In this document: piece after piece, positions 58,672 to 64,000 of the stretch | How positions within the stretch are numbered: position 1 is the first letter of the stretch | Layout: each line of letters opens with the position of its first letter | Assembly (NCBI RefSeq): GCF_017573505.1 | Contig: NZ_JAGEOJ010000009.1 | Location: 124,001 to 188,000, forward strand | Direction of reading: 5' to 3' | Length of the DNA stretch: 64,000 bases | Source of the DNA: Actinomadura barringtoniae | Lineage (GTDB): Bacteria > Actinomycetota > Actinomycetes > Streptosporangiales > Streptosporangiaceae | Made by a program: the position numbers and the translations under genes | Notes under the pieces: generated by a model | The model's input: the letters and a program-made list of their open reading frames with translations, nothing else | Told to the model about the DNA's origin: nothing | Database searches by the model: none

Positions 58672-59289
58672 ATGGACGTTCCCGAGCTGCTCGACCTGGC
58701 CGGCATCTTCGTGTTCGCGGTGTCGGGCGGCCTCACGGCGGTGCGGCAGCGGCTCGACATGGTGGGCATGGTGGTGCTCGCCGAGATCACCGCGCTCGGC
58801 GGCGGGATCGTGCGCGACCTGGTCATCGGCGCGGTGCCGCCGACCGCGTTCACCAGCGTCGGGTACGTGCTGGTCCCGGTGGCCGCCGCCGTCCTGGTCT
58901 TCTTCTGGCATCCGCAGGTGAGCCGCATCCTGCCGACGGTGCTGCTGTTCGACGCCGCCGGGCTCGGCCTGTTCTGCGCCACCGGCACCGCCAAGGCGCT
59001 GGACTTCGGGCTGTCACCGCTGCACGCGGTCCTGCTGGGGGTCATCACGGCCGTCGGCGGCGGCATGCTGCGCGACGTGCTGAGCGGGCTGATCCCCTCG
59101 GTGCTCTACGACCGGCAGTTGTACGCGCTGCCCGCCCTCCTCGGCGCCGCCCTGGTCGCGGTCGCCGACGTCACCGGGTGGCACGGTCCAGGCGTCACTG
59201 CCGGCGCTGCCCTTCTGGCGTTCGTGCTGCGGGTATCGGCGATGCGTTACGGCTGGCGTACTCCCCGTCCTCGAGGCGTTCGGGACTGA
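58672..59289 (+). CDS. TRIC family cation channel (UPF0126)
   Basis: 205 residues and seven membrane segments. Two repeats carry the family motif: ALGGGIVRDLVIGAVPPTAF and AVGGGMLRDVLSGLIPSVLY, the glycine-rich kinks that line the pore of trimeric intracellular cation channels. Prokaryotic members conduct K+ or other monovalent ions. The last 95 bases overlap the convergent DUF475 gene. Confidence 0.88.
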   Translation: MDVPELLDLAGIFVFAVSGGLTAVRQRLDMVGMVVLAEITALGGGIVRDLVIGAVPPTAFTSVGYVLVPVAAAVLVFFWHPQVSRILPTVLLFDAAGLGLFCATGTAKALDFGLSPLHAVLLGVITAVGGGMLRDVLSGLIPSVLYDRQLYALPALLGAALVAVADVTGWHGPGVTAGAALLAFVLRVSAMRYGWRTPRPRGVRD

Positions 59290-60388
59290 CGTCCGCGCCC
59301 GCGTCGGAATCGGCCACGGGCTCAGCCTCGGATTCGGTCACGGGCCCTGCTTCGGGATCGGCCTCGGGATCCGTCCCGGATCCGGCGTCCGCGGCGGCCG
59401 AGCGGCGGTCCAGGTTGTGCACCACCGAGCTGAGGAACGCGGCGAGGATCAGCCCGGCGCCCAGCCCGCCGGTGAGCCATTCGGGCACGTCGCGGGCGAT
59501 GCTGACGAGCATGCACACCGCGAGGGCGCCGATCGCCCAGTGCGCGCCGTGCTCCAGGTAGATGTACTCGCTGAGCGTGCCCTTGCGGACCAGGTAGACC
59601 GTCAGCGACCGGATGTACATCGCCCCGACGCCGAGGCCGAGCGCGATCACGATCGGGTCGGAGCTGATGGCGAACGCGCCGACGACGCCGTCGAAGCTGA
59701 ACGAGGCGTCCAGCACCTCCAGGTAGAGGAACAGGAAGAACCCGGCGCGGGCGGCCGACGCCCCGACCTCGGAGAACAGCTCCCCCAGCCCGTTCACCAG
59801 GATGTAGGTCATGATCCCCAGCACCCCGGCGATCATCACGTTCCCGGGGTCGTCGGCGTAGATGCCCGACACCAGCACCAGCGCGAGGCCCGCGACCACG
59901 ACCGGCAGCTGGTTGACCTGGCCGAGCCGGGCCAGCGGCTCCTCCAGCCAGGGCAGCCACCGCTCGGGGTGCTCCTGGAAGACGAACTCCAGGAACAGCA
60001 TCAGCAGGAACATCCCGCCGAACGCCGCGATGAGCGGGTGCGCCGACTCCATCGCGTGCTGGTAGGCGTCGGGGTCGTCCAGGGCCAGGTCGAACGCCTT
60101 GACCGGGCCGCCCATCCCCGCGGTGACCGCCACGATGATCAGCGGGAACAGCAGCCGCATGCCGAACACCGCGATCACGACGCCGACGGTCAGGAAGATC
60201 TTCTGCCAGAACGGGCTCATCCGCTCCAGGACCTTGGCGTTCACCACGGCGTTGTCGAACGACAGGGAGATCTCCAGGATCGCCAGGACCGCGACGAGCA
60301 CGAAGGCCGTGACGCCCTGATAGAGGAAGGCGGCGGCGAGCGCGACCACGGTGGCGGCGAAGGACCAGCCGAACGTGCGGAGAACCAT
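59195..60388 (-). CDS. DUF475/TerC-like integral membrane protein
   Basis: 397 residues, about nine membrane segments. EISLSFDNAVVNAKVLERMSPFWQKIFL and LDASFSFDGVVGAFAISSDPIVIALGLGVGAMYIRS carry the paired SFDN/SFDG motifs of the DUF475/TerC group, which is linked to metal ion (Mn2+, tellurite) handling. The C-terminal 60 residues (GTDPEADPEAGPVTESEAEPVADSD) are acidic and repetitive, and encode the part overlapping the TRIC gene. Confidence 0.87.
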   Translation of the reverse strand: MVLRTFGWSFAATVVALAAAFLYQGVTAFVLVAVLAILEISLSFDNAVVNAKVLERMSPFWQKIFLTVGVVIAVFGMRLLFPLIIVAVTAGMGGPVKAFDLALDDPDAYQHAMESAHPLIAAFGGMFLLMLFLEFVFQEHPERWLPWLEEPLARLGQVNQLPVVVAGLALVLVSGIYADDPGNVMIAGVLGIMTYILVNGLGELFSEVGASAARAGFFLFLYLEVLDASFSFDGVVGAFAISSDPIVIALGLGVGAMYIRSLTVYLVRKGTLSEYIYLEHGAHWAIGALAVCMLVSIARDVPEWLTGGLGAGLILAAFLSSVVHNLDRRSAAADAGSGTDPEADPEAGPVTESEAEPVADSDAGADVSPERLEDGEYASRNASPIPAARTPEGQRRQ

Positions 60389-60485
60389 GGCTATTACGTT
60401 AGGCCCTAAATCGACTACTCAGAGTGACCGGGAAGGGGACAGACCGCTGTCGCATGGCGCGGCACCTGGGGGTACGGTCACCTAC

Positions 60486-61298
60486 ATGGGTCGGGTAACG
60501 GTTCGCAGGCCGGTGCTGCGGCTCGGCGCCGGGGGGACGCGCGGCCGGCGGCCCGACACCCTGGCCGTCGAGGAGCCGCTGGAGATCCGCGTCGCCGGGC
60601 GGCCGCTGACGATCACGATGCGCACGCCGGGCGACGACTTCGACCTCGTGGCCGGGTTCCTGGCCGCCGAGGGGATCATCGGCGCGGCGGGCGACCTGCG
60701 CGCCATGCGCTACTGCGCCGACGCCGCCCAGCAGAACACCCTCGACGTCGTCCTCGCCGAGGGCGTGCGGCCCCCGGACGCGTCGATGGAACGGGCGTTC
60801 ACCACCACCAGCGCCTGCGGCGTCTGCGGGAAGGCCAGCATCGAGGCGCTGCGGACCGACCGGCCCTACGAGGTCGCCGCCGATCCCGTCACCTTCACCC
60901 CGGAGATCCTCGCCGCGCTCCCCGACCGGCTCCGCGAGGCGCAGCGCGTCTTCGACCGCACCGGCGGCCTGCACGCCGCCGGGCTCTTCGACGCCACGGG
61001 CGAGCTGCTGGCCGTACGGGAGGACGTCGGGCGCCACAACGCGGTCGACAAGGTCGTGGGCTGGGCGCTGCGCGCCGGCCTGCTCCCGCTCACCGGGCGG
61101 ATCCTCATGGTGAGCGGCCGGGCCTCGTTCGAGCTGACCCAGAAGGCCATGCAGGCGGGCATTCCGGCGCTCGCCGCGGTCTCGGCCCCCTCGTCGCTGG
61201 CGGCCGAGCTCGCCGACGACGCGGGGATGACGCTCGTGGGGTTCCTGCGCGGCGAGAGCATGAACGTCTACACCGGAGCGCATCGCATCCAGGTGTGA
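60486..61298 (+). CDS. fdhD: Formate dehydrogenase accessory sulfurtransferase FdhD
   Basis: 270 residues. FdhD passes sulfur from IscS to the molybdenum cofactor of formate dehydrogenase. VEEPLEIRVAGRPLTITMRTPGDDFDLVAGFLAAEGII, the sulfur-relay cysteines in TTSACGVCGKASIEAL, and VREDVGRHNAVDKVVGWAL with the closing GFLRGESMNVYTGAHRI are diagnostic. The ATG at 60486 fits the family. No formate dehydrogenase subunit is adjacent, but moaA, mobA and sel genes elsewhere in the window serve the same enzyme. Confidence 0.93.
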   Translation: MGRVTVRRPVLRLGAGGTRGRRPDTLAVEEPLEIRVAGRPLTITMRTPGDDFDLVAGFLAAEGIIGAAGDLRAMRYCADAAQQNTLDVVLAEGVRPPDASMERAFTTTSACGVCGKASIEALRTDRPYEVAADPVTFTPEILAALPDRLREAQRVFDRTGGLHAAGLFDATGELLAVREDVGRHNAVDKVVGWALRAGLLPLTGRILMVSGRASFELTQKAMQAGIPALAAVSAPSSLAAELADDAGMTLVGFLRGESMNVYTGAHRIQV

Positions 61299-61370
61299 GT
61301 GCCGGATTTATCACCCGGCAACGAACACCGGCCGGTAACTTGTGTGCCAGCCCCCAAGAAACCCGGCACT
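61298..61370. repeat. Long-range inverted repeat after fdhD
   Basis: AGTGCCGG (61298-61305) and CCGGCACT (61363-61370) are exact complements 57 bases apart, enclosing ACCGGCCGGT and other short pairs. It could fold into a branched RNA at the end of fdhD or in the leader of the next gene. No riboswitch class is recognised. Confidence 0.35.
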
Positions 61371-61463
61371 TATCGCTAGTTCACTCCTATCTCAGTGGAC
61401 CGGCGCACAGGTCTGTACGCTGCGTCCAATAAGGGTCGGGGCGCGCTGAGGTGAGGAGAGGGA

Positions 61464-62396
61464 ATGACGAGGCCCGTGGAAGCAGGATCGACGTTCGAGA
61501 TCGACGAGCGGCACCCACCGATCCGGCCCCGGCGCGTCAGTTTCGACTGGGAGAAGACCCCGCTGCACTGGATACCGGGCGATCCCGTCGGCACCCACAT
61601 GATCAACTCGTTCCACATCGTCCTGCCGGAGGGCGAGAAGTGGTTCATCCAGTGCGTCAAGGACGCCACCCCCTACATCAAGGACGAGAAGCTCCGCGAG
61701 GAGATCAAGGGCTTCATCGGCCAGGAGATGGTGCACGCCCGTTCCCACCAGGGCGTGCTGGACCGGCTCCTGGAGCAGAACGGCATCGACGTCACCAAGA
61801 TCACCGGCCCGGCGGGCAAGGGCAACGCCGAGCGGCCCGCGCAGATGGCGGCGCTCAAGGAGAAGTCCCAGCGCAAGTGGCGCCGCCGGCTGCTGTTCGA
61901 GCTCGCCGCCGTCGCCTCCATCGAGCACTACACCGCGGTCCTCGGCCAGTGGATCATGGACAACGACAACCTCGACAAGGCCGGTGTCGACCCGACGATG
62001 CTGGACCTGCTGCGCTGGCACGGCGCCGAGGAGGTCGAGCACCGGTCGGTGGTGTTCGACGTCTACCAGCAGATGGGCGGCCGTTACCCGCTGCGCGTCG
62101 CCGCCTGGGTGGTGTCGCTGTTCTTCCTCTACTGGGCGCTGATCGGCGGCACGCTCTACCTGCTGAAGCAGGACCCGACGATCAAGAAGAAGGTGACGCT
62201 CCCCCGCGTCTACCGCTCCTACCGCAAGTCGGTCCGCAGGGGCCACATCCCGGGGATCTTCAAGCTGCTGCTCGGCGAGGCGCCGATCTACCTCAAGCGC
62301 TCGCACCACCCCTCGCAGGTCTGCTCCACGCCCCAGGCGCTGGACTACCTGCTGACGTCGCCCGCCGCCAAGGCAGGCGGGTACGACCCGTACTAG
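61464..62396 (+). CDS. Predicted metal-dependent hydrolase (di-iron-like)
   Basis: 310 residues of the COG3687-type family: HMINSFHIVLPEGEKWFIQCVKDATPYI, FIGQEMVHARSHQGVLDRLL, ASIEHYTAVLG and LRWHGAEEVEHRSVVFDVY. Glu/His pairs in these helices look like a ferritin-type di-iron site. A hydrophobic helix (WVVSLFFLYWALIGGTLYLL) may anchor it to the membrane. Function is not established. GAGGAGAGGG precedes the ATG. Confidence 0.8.
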   Translation: MTRPVEAGSTFEIDERHPPIRPRRVSFDWEKTPLHWIPGDPVGTHMINSFHIVLPEGEKWFIQCVKDATPYIKDEKLREEIKGFIGQEMVHARSHQGVLDRLLEQNGIDVTKITGPAGKGNAERPAQMAALKEKSQRKWRRRLLFELAAVASIEHYTAVLGQWIMDNDNLDKAGVDPTMLDLLRWHGAEEVEHRSVVFDVYQQMGGRYPLRVAAWVVSLFFLYWALIGGTLYLLKQDPTIKKKVTLPRVYRSYRKSVRRGHIPGIFKLLLGEAPIYLKRSHHPSQVCSTPQALDYLLTSPAAKAGGYDPY

Positions 62397-62418
62397 ACCA
62401 TCGGCACCATCACCAGCG

Positions 62419-62451
62419 ACCCGGCCGGCGCCGCAAGGGGCCCGGCCGGGT
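62419..62451 (+). terminator. Hairpin terminator after the di-iron-like hydrolase
   Basis: A 10-bp stem, ACCCGGCCGG (62419-62428) with CCGGCCGGGT (62442-62451), with a 13-base loop, followed by TTCTCGCTTTC. It lies 23 bases past the stop. Confidence 0.7.
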
Positions 62452-62496
62452 TCTCGCTTTCACGGCATGACGTGGTGCGGCTCACGCCTCGATTAC

Positions 62497-62525
62497 TTGA
62501 CCGAGGTTCACATCAGCGGTTAATT
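62497..62525 (+). promoter_or_regulatory. Promoter of a leaderless M24 peptidase message
   Basis: TTGACC (62497-62502), a 17-base spacer and TTAATT (62520-62525). Transcription would start at about 62532, the GTG start codon. The -10 box lies in the palindrome GTTAATTAAC (62519-62528), which may also be an operator. Confidence 0.65.
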
Positions 62526-62531
62526 AACGAT

Positions 62532-63377
62532 GTGTCCAATAATGTGGCGCTCGCCCGCACCGACAACGCCGCGGAGCTCGAGCGATTCCGTGAGATCCAG
62601 CGCCTGTGCTACCAGTGCGCCGACGAGGTGGCAGCCACGCTCGAGCCGGGCGTGACCGAACGCCAGGTGTGCAAGACCATGCGCCACTGGCTGCGCGACC
62701 ACGGCGTGGACGACTGGCTGCACACCCCGTTCGCCTGGTTCGGCGACCGCACCGCCTTCCGCGGCTTCAAGGTCCCGACGCAGTTCCTGCCGAGCGCCAC
62801 GCGCCTGGAGGAGGGGATGCCCTACATCCTCGACATGGCGCCGGTGAAGCAGGGCTTCTCCGCCGACATCGGCTACGGCGGCGTGCTGGGCGAGAACCGC
62901 ATCTGGGACCAGCTCGACGCCGACCTCGCCGCGTACCGCACGCTGATCCTGGACCTGGTCAGGCAGCGCCGCACGTTCGCCGACATCTACGCCGAGGTCG
63001 ACGCGCTGATCGACCGGCAGGGCTACGACAACCGGCACCGCAAGTACCCCGGGCGCGTCATCGGGCACCAGGTCGGCATCATCGGCGGCATGCTGCCCAA
63101 GGGCGTCGGCTTCCCGTTCGGCGTCCGCTTCCTGCAGACGATCGGGCGCGAGCTGGTCAAGGAGCGGATGGAGGGGCGTTCCCCGCTCTGGAACGGCGCC
63201 AAGCAGTCCCAGCACCCGCCGACACCCGGCCTGTGGGCCGTCGAGCCGCACATCGGCTTCCGCGACGTGGGCGTGAAGTTCGAGGAGTTGCTCGTCGTGA
63301 CCGAGGACGACGCGTTCTGGCTCGACGACGACCTGCCGCACGTTCACCGCTGGGCCGCACGGAAGGCGACCGCGTGA
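62532..63377 (+). CDS. M24 family metallopeptidase-like protein
   Basis: 281 residues with the pita-bread fold pattern: ERFREIQRLCYQCADEVAATLEPGVTERQVCKTM, EEGMPYILDMAPVKQGFSADIGYGG (Asp ligands), VIGHQVGIIGG (His) and LWAVEPHIGFRDVGVKFEELLVVTEDD (Glu ligands). Relatives include aminopeptidase P and creatinase. The GTG at 62532 is chosen because a strong promoter ends exactly there. It overlaps the next gene by GTGA. Confidence 0.8.
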   Translation: MSNNVALARTDNAAELERFREIQRLCYQCADEVAATLEPGVTERQVCKTMRHWLRDHGVDDWLHTPFAWFGDRTAFRGFKVPTQFLPSATRLEEGMPYILDMAPVKQGFSADIGYGGVLGENRIWDQLDADLAAYRTLILDLVRQRRTFADIYAEVDALIDRQGYDNRHRKYPGRVIGHQVGIIGGMLPKGVGFPFGVRFLQTIGRELVKERMEGRSPLWNGAKQSQHPPTPGLWAVEPHIGFRDVGVKFEELLVVTEDDAFWLDDDLPHVHRWAARKATA

Positions 63378-64000
63378 CCACCACTTCCAAGACCACCCGG
63401 CACGTTCGCGGGGACGGGGTCGACCTGGCCGTCTACGAGCAGGGCGACCGGTCCCGGCCGACCGTGCTGCTCATGCACGGGTACCCCGACACGCACGCGG
63501 TCTGGGACGAGGTGGCCGAACGGCTGGCCGCGCGCTACCACGTGGTCCGCTACGACGTACGGGGCGCGGGCGCGTCCTCGCGGCCGTTCGGGCGCAAGAA
63601 CTACGCCTTCGACTACCTGATGTCGGACATGCGGGCCGTGCTGGACGCGACCAGCCCGGACGGGCCGGTGCACCTGGTCGGGCACGACTGGGGGTCCATC
63701 CAGTCGTGGGAGGCCGCGTGCACCATGCCGGAGCGGTTCCGGTCGTTCACCTCGATGTCCGGGCCGTGCCTGGACCACGTGGGGCACTGGCTGCGCGGCA
63801 AGCTCAGCCGCCCGACGCCGCGCAACCTCAGGCAGGCCGCCGGGCAGAGCGCCCGCTCCTGGTACATCTACTTCTTCCAGACGCCCGTCGTCCCCGAGGT
63901 GATGTGGCGGACCGGCCTGTCCACGTCGTTCTCGCGGTCCCTGGAGATCGGTGAGGGCATCGAGCCGCGCGAGGGCCACCCGGCGCGGACCCTGGCGCGC
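63374..64000 (+). CDS. Alpha/beta hydrolase, epoxide-hydrolase/EphD-like (3' truncated by window)
   Basis: The first 209 residues are visible and open to the window edge: VLLMHGYPDTHAVWDEVAERLA, RYDVRGAGASSRPF and the nucleophile elbow VGHDWGSIQSWEA with Asp as nucleophile, as in epoxide hydrolases and dehalogenases. YIYFFQTPVVPEVMWR resembles EphD of mycobacteria, in which an SDR domain follows; whether one follows here cannot be seen. GTG 63374 overlaps the M24 stop. Confidence 0.8.
   Translation, partial: MTTTSKTTRHVRGDGVDLAVYEQGDRSRPTVLLMHGYPDTHAVWDEVAERLAARYHVVRYDVRGAGASSRPFGRKNYAFDYLMSDMRAVLDATSPDGPVHLVGHDWGSIQSWEAACTMPERFRSFTSMSGPCLDHVGHWLRGKLSRPTPRNLRQAAGQSARSWYIYFFQTPVVPEVMWRTGLSTSFSRSLEIGEGIEPREGHPARTLAR

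Overview
This 64 kb window is very GC-rich, gene-dense DNA from an actinobacterium. I infer this from strong G/C at third codon positions, frequent GTG and TTG starts, GTGA/ATGA/TGATG gene overlaps, and families typical of filamentous actinomycetes: DUF3099, DUF4239, Pr6Pr, TrmB/LuxR-type regulators and secreted beta-propellers. A member of the Streptosporangiales/Thermomonosporaceae (Actinomadura-like) fits best, but the genus is an inference. I see no rRNA, tRNA, insertion sequence, prophage or CRISPR array, so this looks like ordinary chromosome.

Layout. 1-1.4 kb: end of a TldD/TldE protein, dodecin, a DUF3099 protein and a striking three-hairpin RNA whose loops all carry CCCCCGT (6C-like). 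1.8-4.4 kb: a vWA/solute-binding surface protein and a decayed FAD oxidoreductase. 4.5-12.1 kb: acyl-CoA dehydrogenase and SDR, a Ca2+/H+ antiporter, and the fused isobutyryl-CoA mutase IcmF, coupled to a BtuF-like protein and divergent from a MarR regulator. 12.1-16.8 kb: a TrmB/LuxR regulator divergent from two coupled secreted proteins, with a perfect operator between them. 16.8-26.3 kb: two acyl-CoA synthetases, a lactonase/Fe-alcohol dehydrogenase pair, an MHS transporter, an alpha/beta hydrolase, a VOC protein and a TetR regulator. 26.3-30.6 kb: a CheB/CheR-PAS/PAS-GAF signalling cluster with no other chemotaxis genes. 30.8-33.1 kb: tryptophan 2,3-dioxygenase and kynurenine 3-monooxygenase.

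33-43 kb: molybdenum-cofactor genes (mobA-like, moaA), a lipase, a truncated globin, a small acidic protein coupled to a CHAP lysin, RtcB, then selB-selA. 42.7-53.9 kb: a MarR/DHA2 transporter pair, propionyl-CoA synthetase, a CASTOR/POLLUX-like channel, a POT peptide transporter, selD and a long-chain acyl-CoA synthetase. 54-64 kb: membrane proteins (DUF4239, a DUF11-Pr6Pr fusion, a voltage-gated channel, TRIC, DUF475), fdhD, a di-iron-type hydrolase, an M24 peptidase and the start of an EphD-like hydrolase.

Themes. Fatty/short-chain acyl-CoA metabolism recurs (dehydrogenase, SDR, IcmF, four AMP-forming CoA ligases). Two of these loci share a GAATC-N-GATTC palindrome. SelA, SelB, SelD, MoaA, a MobA-like protein and FdhD together suggest a selenocysteine- and molybdenum-dependent formate dehydrogenase encoded elsewhere. 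Several genes appear to have leaderless promoters, and three convergent gene pairs end on one shared CTAG.
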